Assembly: GCF_009389715.1 (NCBI RefSeq) | Contig: NC_052397.1 | Span: 17,494,129 to 17,558,128 of the forward strand | Source of the DNA: Phoenix dactylifera | Lineage: Eukaryota > Streptophyta > Magnoliopsida > Arecales > Arecaceae | DNA length: 64,000 bases | Reading direction: 5' to 3' | Part shown: piece by piece, positions 49,001-60,868 of the stretch | Layout: each line of letters starts with the position of its first letter | How positions within the stretch are numbered: the stretch's first letter is position 1 | Position numbers and translations under genes: made by a program | The notes under the pieces: model-generated | What the model was told of the DNA's origin: nothing | Databases searched by the model: none | What the model saw: only the letters and a program-made list of their open reading frames with translations

Positions 49001-52000
49001 TAAAAATTTAGTTCTTGTATATCAGTACTGTATATCTTCATTTTGAATTTGTAATTATCATTAAATAATATATGACTTACATTGTATCAAGTATCAACAA
49101 TCATTCATTTTTATGGAAGGGGAGGGTAGGCATAAAGCAGAAAATTTTACCGCTTTTCTGGTTGCTTTTATTATTTTATGCAATAAATACATCGGGAGAA
49201 AGGGCAAGAAAAATTCTTAGCAAAAGTAATGATAAGTGATGCTACACTTCCAAGGAAATTAACTTTTTTTCTCTCTAGCTGATTTTTAGCTTATTGATCC
49301 TCGTTCTGATCTCTTGGGCTTGTTGAATGTCAAGTTTAATCATATACTTCTTTGTTGTTTTTCTGCTGTTGAGATTCATTTTTCATTTCTTGCTGAAAAT
49401 TAATATGCCGATTCAATTAAATATAGCCATTGTTGATTTTCAGTCTTTGGTAAACCCTGACTAATATTTTTTTCACATGTATGCTTATTTCTTATATTCA
49501 TCTATTTATTTTTGTACAGGTGTTGAAGGCACAGAACATAGCTAAGGGCAAAGGCTTTTCTGATGTTCTGTATCTTGACTCTGTGTACAAAAAGTACCTG
49601 GAGGAAGTTTCATCCTGTAATGTTTTTATCGTGAAGGTATGGAAATCTGTAGCTACCGAGAAAAAAGGTATGGAAATCTGTGATTTTCGTTTTTCTTGTT
49701 TCTTAAAACGATATGGCATTGGAATGCCTAAAATGTTGCAGCTGGTGATGCTCTTAGTGGGCAGTATTTGCACATAAGATGAAGAGTGTAAAGGGAACCA
49801 CTCAATTTGGTTTTCTCTAAACAGTGTATCAGTCATAGGTGAACTATAAAGTAGTTGATTGCATGTACTACCTTTATCTATGTGGGTTTGTAGGGTTTAG
49901 GGTTTCCAATGACCAGTGTATCAAGCACAGGTGAACTGTAAAGTAACTGATAGCATGTACTGTCTTTATCTCTATATTGGTTTGTAGGTTTCTACTATTT
50001 ACATGTTTAGAAACTTGAAGGCAAGCAATGGCACATGCCTTCTACACTGAACTTTTGAGGTTTGTCGCATGCAGCATGTCTATTGTCTGGATAATGTACA
50101 AGATACTAATCTAGCTTATATATTTTATTTGGTCATTCCTGAAGATGTGATTAATATTGTGATGATTAATCAATCTCATAATCCCATTAATATGGTTGGA
50201 ATATTACTGCCTCCAGAGATTCCTTTCCCTGTTCTCATACTGTCATCGGACTAAAATTGAGAAAGAGACATGTTAGAATTAGTTATGATGTTTGATCTTC
50301 TGTTTCTGTCTCTTTTGTCTATGCTGAGTTATGAGTAGCCATCCAGACCAAATTGTCGGCATAGTATTCTATACAGGTACCCAGGATATGAGACTTTGTT
50401 CTCAAGTCAACTTCCACCTGCCTGAAAATAAGAATGATGTATTGAATGTGGTTTATCAAGAAACATAGACCACCTGCTCAGGAACAAGACTCCTCCATTG
50501 AATTAGGTAAATCGAGAAAAAGTGGATAAGAGATTCTAATTGCCTGCATGGAGTTAATTTGCTAACCATCTCAATAGTGTGTGTGTGGCTACTTTTGATC
50601 TATCTGACATGGGACAAGTCTCAGGATATGATTCTAGATAACAGACAATGATTTGATTTTTTTTCCTCTCCTTTTTTTAGCACTTGATCATTAGATGCTT
50701 CTAATTTTTTTTCTTTATATTTTTTATATTTAAGTTCATCATAATTTCTATGGAACACATAGTTTTGTTGTACCTTTATTGTGGCCAAGTGCAGCAGCTT
50801 TTCATGCTTTGTTTTGGAGTTCAACTCTTCTCAAGTTTAGGCAGTCAGTTTATATGCTGATTTATCTATTCTTGTTACTATTCTTTGAATTGCAATAACT
50901 GCATCTTTATTGTAGGATAAAATTATATCAACCCCAGTTATAAAGGGAACAATCTTACCTGGCATTACAAGGAAAAGTATAATTGATGTTGCTCGAGGCC
51001 AAGGTTACCAGGTATTCGCTTTAAATGGTCAATAAATATTTTTATATTGAAGATATTCTTAGCACACCGTCTGTCTTGATTAAATGGTTCTATTACCTTC
51101 AAAGTTATATAGGGATTTGTTTTATAGCTTTCACTTCTATATTTGCAGAGCTTAGTTTGACATTTCCATAATTGTCATTAATCATATGATTATGCATTTT
51201 TTCTTGGCATTCGATTTACCTTTAGATTGTTGCATATCCTGAAGCTACTTGTTTCTGCAGTACTGTTTATGACTAGAAATGGGCCTGAGCCAGCTTGAGG
51301 CCCATAGGGCCAGGTCGGCTTTAGGTAGGGCCTTGCGCTAGGTTCGAGATTGTTCGGATTGGGCTCTAGCCTAGAAATAGGGCCTGAATTAATTTTAGGC
51401 TGGGCTAAGGCTGGTTTTTGGCCCAAGCCTGACAATGGGCCTGGTTTGAGCCCAAAAATAGGTCCACCTCTCCGTTCTCTCTCCCCTTTGCCACCATCTT
51501 TGCTCTCTCCCACTTGATCTATCTCCCCTCTCTCTGCTCCCTCTCCTTTCTCTACCTCCCAATCTCCCTCTCACCCCTCTCTCCTCTCTTTCCCTGCTCT
51601 ACTCTCTCGTATCTCCTCTCTCTCTCTCTCTCCCCCTTTTGATCTCTCTCCCCTCTCTTCTCTCTCGCTTCTTTCTCCCTCCTGATCTCTTCCCCTTGTC
51701 TCTCCCACCCGATCATTCTCTCTCTCCCCTCCTCTCCTATGCCTCCCTGCTCCCTCCAAATCTCTCTATCGATCTCCTCTCTCACTCCCGACTCTCCACT
51801 CTCTCCCCCGTCCCAATCTCTCTCTTGATCTTCTCTCTTGCAATCTCTTTCTCCTCTCTCCTTCCTAATCTCTCCTCCCTTTCTCCTTCCCGATATCTCT
51901 CCTTTCTCTCTTCTCCTTCCACGCTCTCTCTTTTCCTCTCTCTAGATTTTGCGTCAGAGCTCGGAGGACAAGCTTGGGCCTAGATCCAGGCTAGTCCAAT

Positions 52001-53827
52001 CCGAGCGTGTGTTCAGGCTTCGGGTTGGTATTCTGAAAGAAATTTTGAGCCTTGGTTTGGCTTGAAGTCTGTTTTTTTTTTTTTTTTTCTCGAGCATGCT
52101 CGGGCTTTATAGAAACCTGACCTGACTTAGACCTGATTCCAGTCCTAGTACTGTCTCAAATATGTTGTTGGTTAAGGCTAACTACTAATAAAAATTTTAT
52201 CTTTTCATATTCACACTTCTTGATGGTGACTACAAAACATTGCAGGTTGAGGAGCGCCTTGTATCAGTGGAAGAATTGCTTGATGCTGATGAAATTTTCT
52301 GCACAGGAACAGCTGTTGTTGTATCACCTGTAGGAAGTGTAACATACCTTGGGAGTAGGTAAGTACTTTGTCATGCCCTGGTTCTAATCAATTCTTTTGC
52401 TCTTAATTATTTGATCATTCACGTCCCGATTGATGGAAGAAATCTCAAATGAGAACTCTCCCACATGGAATTTGGATTCCAAAAACTCATGATAGCAGGG
52501 ATTGAAATGTCAGGGACAATACTCAGACTGGTACATTACCAGTTCGATACTATACTAACTGTGTGATATGCCTCTTGGTGCTACCATAGCAAAATAGAGG
52601 TGAAATACCATGTGTTAGTATGGTATCAGTACAGGGGTGTATTCGTACCTGTACCTTACCAGGATGATCTGGTATGGCTGTTATGGACTGGTATGCATTG
52701 GTGTTTGAATCCTTCTATGACAGATCTATAATCTGTTGGTTGTCCTCTCTATTTGTTACCTACTTATCATTGTGTCCTACATATTGGAACATGATGCTTT
52801 AGAAGCAGCTGCTAATCAAATTTCACTGGAATTATCTTTTTAGCGTAAGCTATAAAATAATCTCTTGTAATGTTGAAGAGTAAATGTAAATCCTGTATAG
52901 CCAGATGATGTCTTGTCTCAGTGCATGTGAACTTTGTGGATTTAACAAAACATAAAATTCGGAACCATGGTCAATTATGACGTTTTGAAATTTCCTTTTT
53001 TGTAGCAATGTGCTGTTAATATAACTATTATATTTTCTGTTTTGTTCCTGATATTCTAGGATTCCTATAGTCATGTGATCATGTGAGGCTTATTCTTAGG
53101 AAGATATGAAGAATTACCTGGACAGAGGTAATGAAAAACGAATTGGAGAATGAAATTGGATAAGGATATCTATGTGATTTAAAACAAAAATAACTCTCTA
53201 GAGGGGATGCTTCTCTTTATTCTGAAGGCTGAATATTTCCTTTTGAACATATTTTATACAATTCAGGTTCCTCCATATCAATATCTATCTACAGATGCTT
53301 ACAGTGGTGGTGTTATTGAATCAGCTGTACATGTTTGTTTGGTTTATATGATTTTGGTACTTGGTAGCATTAATATATTAACAACAGAGACATGCTTTAT
53401 TTGCTCGTTTGTATGAGAGAACTTTGCACATGCATTGTGAAACGTGAACTTTCCTTCTTTAGAGTGGACTCACTATTGGTCGGAAAGTTTGGGTTCATGG
53501 AACATGTGTGCATTCTTAGCATGGATTCATTTATGAAAGGTTTAGTTTTTAATGAAGTGCACGTATCTTATTTCTGATTAAGGAACCTATTTTTATAACT
53601 TTCTGTAGTAAAAAAATGCAACAATAACAGCTGCGGGGTAATTTGTGTCAAAGAATTGCTACTATTTGTATCAAACTTGTAACATCTTGCTGATTTGAAA
53701 TTGTTTCAGGGTGGATTATGGGAATAGGGGAGTTGGTGCTGTATCTGAACAACTCTATTCTGCACTAACAAGTCTGCAGCTGGGTCTTAGTGAGGATAAG
53801 ATGGGATGGACTGTGCAGTTAAATTAA
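43002..53827 (+). CDS. Branched-chain amino-acid aminotransferase, 10 exons, 416 aa
   Basis: A PLP-dependent fold-type IV aminotransferase for the last step of Leu/Ile/Val synthesis (or first step of breakdown). Exons: 43002-43136, 44112-44200, 45920-46094, 47067-47243, 47334-47465, 47721-47819, 49520-49636, 50916-51011, 52246-52358 and 53710-53827. All introns are GT-AG, phases close, total 1251 nt. Key parts are [45 protein letters not shown] and [13 protein letters not shown]. The Lys of that last motif (about 262) is the expected PLP lysine. Next come [32 protein letters not shown] and [11 protein letters not shown]. The first about 70 residues are Ser/Leu/Arg-rich with few acidic residues, like an organelle transit peptide. 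An in-frame ATG at 42843 would add 53 residues. I chose 43002 because its context (gccATGG) is stronger and the length then fits the family. Which organelle cannot be decided. Confidence 0.94.
45471..45565 (+). repeat. ATGCATGC-rich stretch in BCAT intron 2
   Basis: A dense run of catgcatg / tgtgcatg words, i.e. alternating purine-pyrimidine sequence, about 95 bp long. It also contains many CATGCA RY-type words, but intronic position and low complexity give no evidence for a regulatory role. Confidence 0.7.
46336..46818. mobile_element. MITE-like inverted-repeat element in BCAT intron 3
   Basis: The left end ggctgtaaatggattg and the right end caatccattttcacccc are imperfect inverted copies. 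The interior repeats ggatacggat/atccatatccat words. Its right part (about 46638-46815) is a second, diverged version of its left part, so two copies may be nested or joined. This pattern is typical of non-autonomous hAT-like elements. No clear target duplication is visible. Confidence 0.6.
51272..52148. mobile_element. Repeat element with inverted ends in BCAT intron 8
   Basis: The left flank is rich in gggcct/aggcccag words (51275-51465). The right flank (about 51965-52148) carries related cgggctt/aggctt words in inverted sense, ending gattccagtccta. The two flanks enclose the long CT tract. The inverted, GC-rich ends resemble a MITE, but the ends are diverged and I see no target duplication. 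Confidence 0.45.
51466..51943 (+). repeat. Polypyrimidine tract of about 480 bp in BCAT intron 8
   Basis: Nearly pure C/T on the plus strand (ctctctcccctctctcc words), with rare purines. Arg/Glu-rich minus-strand frames and Ser/Leu/Pro-rich plus-strand frames over it are composition artefacts. Confidence 0.9.
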
Positions 53828-55849
53828 GAGCTACAGAGTACTCGAGGACAGATAATTGTGCTCTCTTTTTGTTGATATTAGTGCTCTGATTCCTTTCAGT
53901 ATCATTGCTAGGAAAGCGTTTTTTTTTTCTATGATAATGTGATGTACTCTGACTCGCTCAGATCAAATGCCCAAATATTTGCTTGTCTGTATGCATCCTG
54001 CATAGAATAGTTTGGCCATGCTCGGCAACATCTTGCCTCATGCCAGCTATTGGTAACACAGTGCTCGTTTAAAATAAGTTGGAAATTGAAATGTGCTAGT
54101 CTTGTATCATTATGGTTCATTGATGTTAAAAATTTTATTAATCAATCAAAAGATGATAGATATGCTGTATTTGGGTGTATAGTTAAATGCGATAATTTGT
54201 AAGTTTGGAAGCCGTCTAAAAAGGAAAGTTGCAATCTATATTGATATTTATTTGAATTGGAAAGAACGTGAATTGAAAATTTTTGGAGAATTTGTGGTTT
54301 ACTGGTAATGTATACATGCCTGCATTCCTCTAATAATTGCAACAAAAATTAAGCGCCGAAGTTGACATAATTTTGAATTTTCACTATTTTCTTGGGAAGG
54401 AGAATTAAGAGGGAATGTATCCATAAGCAAATTACTTGACCTTTTTTCCCCTCCTGGAGCTAGATTCCACTGTTTATAGTCTCCGGACTGGATAACTATC
54501 GGTCAGCTTTTTTTTGTTATGGATGTAAACAAGTTTTGATCCTATTACCTTCTTGCTGTGTGTGTTCTAATTTTTGTTTTTAATCTTTCAGTACCAACGT
54601 AAGCCTCTAACGAGAATACAAGGGAGTCAAAAACCACAACCCAAGTCCGAGCTCTCTCCTCTTTTCTTTTCTTCCTTGTGGTGCGCTTACATTTTGTTTC
54701 CCCTATTTTTTTTAACGTTAAAATGACTAATCTGCTTTCTTCGTGGTCTTCATGGATTAGACTCCTATTCGCATCAATCGCATGGAGTTCTCAATAACAG
54801 CTTCAGAAAAGCTGGAAAAGATTTTCTAATTTTTGTTTTTATGAAGGCAAGCGACCACATGGAGTGTGCACATAAGGTCTAAAAAGAAGACTGAAACTAG
54901 GATTTTGACAAGCATTCCACTAGGGATTGCAAGCTTGGAATCCTGTTATTATCAACTTTAGAAACAATGAAAAGAAATTAAGAATCGTTTTCTTCGATTT
55001 TGATTTGAAAGACAATTGAGAGACAAGTCTTCAAACCAACGCTTTGTTTGTGTGTCCGTTCCCGGACTAGAAGTAGAGTAGATCAAACTGGAAGTCTTAG
55101 GCACCCACACCCATTAGGCTGTTCAACGACCTCTAGTTTCCTCTGATCACTAGTTTGCCATCAATATGGTTTTTCTTCTTTCAGGAGATTGATTTTGGAT
55201 TGGAGGATTATTAATCCTAGGATTACCATGCCTGCCCTAGCTTGGAAGTATTACTGCAGAAATAAATTCCGAGTTTATATTGGTTGCCAATGTCGGATGG
55301 AGTTTGACCAATGCTGCTTATAGAGGAGAAATTAGAGTTAGTATTTGATGTGATATAAACTGGGGACAAAGTCTATGCTACCTTCTGTGGAGAAATGGTA
55401 AATCTCAAGGTAAACTTGTATGACCGAAAAAAGAAAAAAGATCTTCTGGTAAACAAATTGGTGTGATTAGAGTTAGGGAGGCCATAACGAGAAAAACATA
55501 TTACGGCTACTAGAATCTACATTGAGGACTTCCGAAATGACTCGCACTGTTTAAAACTGAATTATTTGCAATTCTGCAGAAGTAAATCCATTTCATATTA
55601 AAAAAATGAGAAATCTTGAAATGTGACTTCGAAACTGATGCCAAACATTTACTAGGTAATATGTAATAATCCATGACCGCAGCTAAAATGGCTAGCTGAA
55701 AGATATTATTTAAATTTTTTAGCTTTATATAAATATCTAAAATCTTCCTAGCGAACAATTCATATGAGACAAAATATATATATCAAGCTGAGTTCTCGCA
55801 TACTTTTCCGTTTTAAGCCTTAATATGCTTGCTTGACTAAGAGACCGAA
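53828..55849. other. BCAT 3' flank and spacer
   Basis: The 3' untranslated region of BCAT probably covers the first few hundred bases. The rest is AT-rich without recognisable genes. Confidence 0.5.
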
Positions 55850-56205
55850 TCCAATCATAAACACCATGGCTGTAAACACCATGATTGGCCCATGGTCAGC
55901 CTCAAATGGGCCCATGCTACATTATCCCTTAGTTCATATGGGCCATTAGCCGGATCCTATCTAATACCATTTGTAATGATCCAAGATTTTACTTAAAAAA
56001 GGCTAGATCTCTTTAATATACAAGCGATATGAGATTAATCATATACCCACATCCTCACAGCTAAATTCAATCACAAATATAATGATCAACCAATGGTTTA
56101 TCACAACAAGCCCCCTAATCTACATGAGCCATGAGTTGGCTTCAATCTGATACCACTAGAAACAAGTCAGGATCTTATCTAGAAAGGCTAGTTAAAAAGG
56201 TTAAC
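55850..56205 (-). mobile_element. TRIM-like element (copy E), minus strand, partial tandem
   Basis: Read on the minus strand: the end of a terminal repeat (about 56205-56163, actagcctttctagataagatcctg), then tggtatcagattg (56155-56143), an internal part, a terminal repeat at 56059-55972 (tgtgaggatg … cattaca), then a second primer-site-like aatggtattagat and a second internal part. The sequence order matches copies A-D. Repeat-internal-repeat-internal suggests a partial tandem. Confidence 0.5.
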
Positions 56206-59200
56206 TCGAATCTTTTAATAAAATTTAAAAAAATAAAAAAAATTGGTGAATCTAGGGTCTCAATCTATTTTTTTAATTAATAAATAATAAACCAAGATAC
56301 GTGACCTCTATTTATATTATGGAGGTCCCTGCATGTATAATTCGTGTTGGATTCCTCTTGTAGTCAAGAGAATACAACTTTTCCTAAATAGACATGACTA
56401 ACGGAATAACCATAAAAAAGTAAAAATTCTATAAGAGGTAGATCTTAACTTCTATATCGACTTTGTTTTCAATTGTTCTACTGCTGGATTGGGAAATATG
56501 CTCAGCCACAATTTTTACGAAAAAAATTTGCTTTGACCAGCTTTTCTCGAGGCCCAAATGATAGAATTTGGCTTTGATTGCTTGTTGCACCACACTTTTC
56601 TGGGAATGGTGCCATGCTATAGAGCTCGAAATTGTCACATGATTTCCTAAAAAAGCATTTCAATTGGACGTTGTACGAGCAAGTTATAATCTTTAGAAAT
56701 TTGACAAAGGGTTTAGCTTCACAATGCAGTGGATCTCGTTTCTAAATTCCATCCATCCTTCTCCGTAGTGGCCACAATGGTTTATATTGAGTATAGTAAT
56801 CCTTCTGAATCAATACCAATGACAATGTATTACTCATAGTATTCTACCCTTAAGCCCATTAATTAACCAAAATGATAACGATAAGCAACATGCATTGTCC
56901 TACTTGAGGAGCCTTATCTCTACATGGAATGAGCCCTCAAAATTGGTGGCAAACAACAATAAGTAAAAATTAATAAGAAGTGGGTGACAATTGATCACAA
57001 ATCAGAAGAAGATGGCTACATGAAAGGATTGACTAGGTTTCACAGCTAGTATCTACTTGACATCAACTTGTTCATGGATTGAATAAATCTTCCTTCCAAG
57101 CACTACAGAGTTTGTCCTGCAAAGTAATAGATCCTGGTGGAGATGGTAAGAGGACGCAATCCAAGCGGCCTGGCCCGTGCCACTGTCTTATTCTCGTTTT
57201 CCAGTCTCTGTCTTTCCCTCCTCTGCAACTCTACCTTTGTTTGAGTTGCCATGTCTCACTATAACTCTGGACGTGGGATCCGGTTCGCTGTCAAGTCAGC
57301 CCCCAGGCCTGGCTCAGTACATTGCTAATTTAACTGCTTAATGCCATTACTGCCAGAAAATTTCCTTCTCAGCCGCACAAAAACAAGGTAAGCAAAGGTG
57401 AGAAAATTGATGAGCATTCCACAGAGACATGTTTTTAACCATGACAATATATAAGACATCAAAAAGAATGTGCTGATTCTCTTTTCTCAGAAAAAAGGGA
57501 ATTATTCTCTGCTCAAATAGAAAAAAAAAAGAAGTGCTGATTTTACCAGAATTATATGGTTAAAATGAGCAAAAAGATTGTGCATCTCATAATTCTTGGT
57601 TCTATACATGTCTGTAGTATTTTGAAAGATACTCGAATTTATAAAGAAATACCAGACAGGTTCGCGATCGACCATAGCTTTACAATTCAGAGAAAAAAAA
57701 AGGAGACAAAAACTTCTCAAAGAGTTGCGGCAAATTTCAATAAGCACAAACTTAATGGAAAAAGAAATGTATTTGTAATATTGAATTTTTATGTTTGTTA
57801 ATGCAGAAATAAGATTGTGAGAATAACTGCACCAAACAGGGGCAACGATTTCATCACCATCAACAACACAACATTTTAAAATCCAAATTCTTTTATGAAC
57901 AACTCATGGACAATTCACAAACATTGCAAAGTCCATAAAAACTGCTGGATCATGAATAAATCAAATCATCGCAGATAGATTCTGCAAATCAATGAAAACG
58001 TTTTTGAACAATTCAGGTCATATCTCCCTCTCATCAGCTTGTTTGGTAGACGATTTTTAAGTTTGCTTATTTATACATCATTCTCCTCCTCTCTTTCCTT
58101 ATTTTCCTTTTTATATTCCTTCATTACCTTTGATGAAGTGGGTGGAGTAATTTTTTTTCTCCCAGAGAGAGAGAGAGAGAGCCGCGTCATTCTAACTTTT
58201 AAAACGAGTATCTGGGAGCAGAAAAGACAATCTAATGCTGTAAAATTGCAGCCAATAGGACAATATTTTTGTTGAAGTTCACTAAGCTGATGAATTGAGG
58301 AGAACGATGTAGATATTTTCATTTGACCAAAGTGATCGAAACAGGGAACTAGGTGGGAAGACTAAGAGACAATTTTGATCTAGTCCTCTAATAAGTGCAT
58401 GAAACTACCTTCTTTCTTCAGTGGGTTTCATTAATCTCCTAACATTTTTTACCTGGGAAGCATCGGTCTCCTATAAAGTATTTCCTATAAATTAGACTCA
58501 TTCCTCTTCCTTTTGATGGCTCATAGAAGGACAAAGAACTAAAATTAAGGAAGGTCTTATCAAGCGTTGCTTCTGACAATGGCTTCAGCAGATCCCAGAA
58601 GTTAAGGATTTCGTAGTCTAACGTTTGACTACGTTTAAACTTAATACTATGTCCCCCTCCCATAGATGTTGGTAATTCAAGGATTCATTTCCTCCAAGAT
58701 CTCAGTGCAGCATTTAAATTATTCATTTGGTCACCTAACAAAAGAAAAGTATAAATAAACCTAGTCTTTCATGAAATGGTGTCAACATGTACGTTATTAA
58801 TTGCTCTTGCAAGAAATCAAAAAGGTATGATACCTTTCAGTTGATATATTCAATGTTGGTTAGCTAACACAAAAAGTCTATTCCCGTAGATCATCACTAA
58901 ATCTCTTTTTTTATTTTAATCTCTTTCGAGCAATCCGCAAAAAAAAAAAAAAAAAAAAAAAATCTCTTCCGAGCAAAAAACTTCTATCTACTTTTACTGA
59001 AACTTATGTTTACAAGGATAATAATTAATGCTTTTTGAAAAGTTAATGTCTAATGCTTATTGGTGTTGTGTTCTATTGTAGTTATATATGTCTCCAAGTG
59101 CTTGTTTATAATGCACTTGTACATTAATATGTGAATTATCCGGTTCTTTTACTATAGTTATTTAGTGATCTTTTCCCCTCATAATGGTTATTGAATTTTC

Positions 59201-59601
59201 ATTGTATTCTATTTTCCAAGTTTTGGTATATCAAAACTTTCTTCATCACTTGAATCAATGAAACTTTGGGTTGATGTGGTAGCACACAAATTCTTTGGGG
59301 GGATGCAAGGAACTAGTGGCAATGCATGCGCCTTGACCAGCTTTTGATATTTTGGACATGGGCTTGAGGTACTAGACCAAAGTGACCGGCTCTTGATATG
59401 CTAGGATTATTAGCTGATCTTCACCCATCTAGATGTATGAAGTATCCATTTTTTATGTTTAATATATTTCCATCTATTTATTTAATATGTCACATATAAC
59501 TCTGTGACATGAAACTAAGGGGGACAGCGGTAGAACTGATACATTGTAAATTCTAGTCCAAGAGAAAGCAAATAGAAAAACATCCCCTCCAACATTTTTT
59601 T
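56206..59601. other. Spacer upstream of the MYB gene
   Basis: AT-rich. It has a GA microsatellite at about 58164-58181 and a run of about 24 A at 58938-58962 flanked by near-identical 15-16 base copies. No gene is supported. Confidence 0.5.
58918..58976 (+). repeat. Short direct repeat flanking a poly-A run
   Basis: aatctctttcgagcaa (58918-58933) and aatctcttccgagcaa (58961-58976) differ at one base and flank tccgc plus about 24 A. This could be a tiny retroposed poly-A insertion with its target duplication, or replication slippage. Confidence 0.6.
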
Positions 59602-59701
59602 AATGGCAAGACAGACTCTAGTGGCTACCTCAGGTCTAAGTACAATATCAAGTGCAGAAGAGAGAAGGAAGCCCCAACCTCAGAAGAAGGGAGTCCTCAC
59701 C

Positions 59702-60868
59702 ATGGGAAGAGCTCCTTGCTGTGACAAAGAAAACGTGAAAAAAGGCCCATGGTCCCCTGAGGAGGATGCCAAGCTCAAGTCCTACATGGAGCAGCATGGC
59801 ACTGGTGGAAACTGGATCGCCCTCCCACAGAAGATTGGTATGATTTTCCTCTAACACACCATAAATCTCTTAAACAAGTTGAACTGTTACTGCTATTAGG
59901 GCAAACAATGATGAGTTCTGCTATTGGCAATTAGGCCTCAAGCGATGCGGTAAGAGCTGCCGCCTCCGGTGGCTCAACTATCTCCGACCAAATATTAAGC
60001 ATGGTGGCTTCTCTGAAGAAGAAGATAACATCATATGCAGCCTATATCTTGCTATTGGGAGCAGGTGGTAAAATTAGTTATATCTGCATGCAATCATGCG
60101 ATCATTCAATATTATGACTGTATATAGCGGCATCAATAATAGCTTAGCCTTCTTTGTGTGATCAGATGGTCCATAATTGCAGCACAGTTGCCTGGAAGGA
60201 CTGATAATGATATAAAGAACTACTGGAACACAAAGCTGAAGAAGAAGCTCCTGGGAAAGCAGCACAAGAATCAACAACAGGCTCGTCGAGTCTGCCGAAG
60301 AAATCAAAGGACCAAGGAATCTAAAGATGGCAACGCCATGAGTGCTAAGAAAGGTAACGATAACTCCTACTGGCCCATGCCGCCCATTCTCACTGGCCAA
60401 TTCAACCAGGTGGATCGCCATGCTAGCGATGACCATGGATCGACCAAAAACTTTCTAACGAACCTCGATGGGGAGTTTTGCTTCCATGGGAGAGCTGAGC
60501 AAGGAATTTCACTTGCTTCCCCTCTGGAACAACAGCACCTGAATAGAAATTCTGTGGGTTCAATTGCACTCCCCGAACAAGCCAAATATTTCATCGATGG
60601 TTATTCTCCATCGGGCTACCGCTTATCGCAAGGTCTAGATGAGCTTGATGAGATGTTCTGCGGCAACTCAGTAAAACTACAAGGGCTGGATTGCTTCTTT
60701 GGAGCCTGGAACATGGTGGCTGAGAACAACGGGACCAGTACATCACGAAGCATGAACTGGAATAACGTAAGCCCGTTGATCTATCCGCCTGCGGTCACTA
60801 GCTATCAAGGGATGCAGCAGCAATGTCTTCCTGATGAACTCGTGCACCTCCTTGGGGCACAAATATGA
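59702..60868 (+). CDS. R2R3-MYB transcription factor, RAX/MYB36-like group, 3 exons, 322 aa
   Basis: A nuclear DNA-binding regulator. Its group (subgroup 14: RAX1-3, MYB36, MYB68, MYB84, MYB87) is known for axillary meristem, root endodermis and Casparian-strip roles. Exons: 59702-59837, 59935-60064 and 60166-60868. Introns are GT-AG, phases close, 969 nt. The N-terminus is [21 protein letters not shown]2 holds [17 protein letters not shown] and [21 protein letters not shown]3 holds [20 protein letters not shown] and [20 protein letters not shown]. The two introns fall at the usual R2R3-MYB positions. The C-terminal 200 residues are Gln/Asn/Ser-rich and not otherwise recognisable. An in-frame ATG at 59603 would add 33 residues, but the family starts at MGR, so I use 59702. 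Subgroup placement rests on the DNA-binding domain only. Confidence 0.95.

Noticed and set aside
51552-51983. Arg/Glu-rich minus frames and Ser/Leu/Pro plus frames
   Set aside because: They are readings of the polypyrimidine tract in the BCAT intron.
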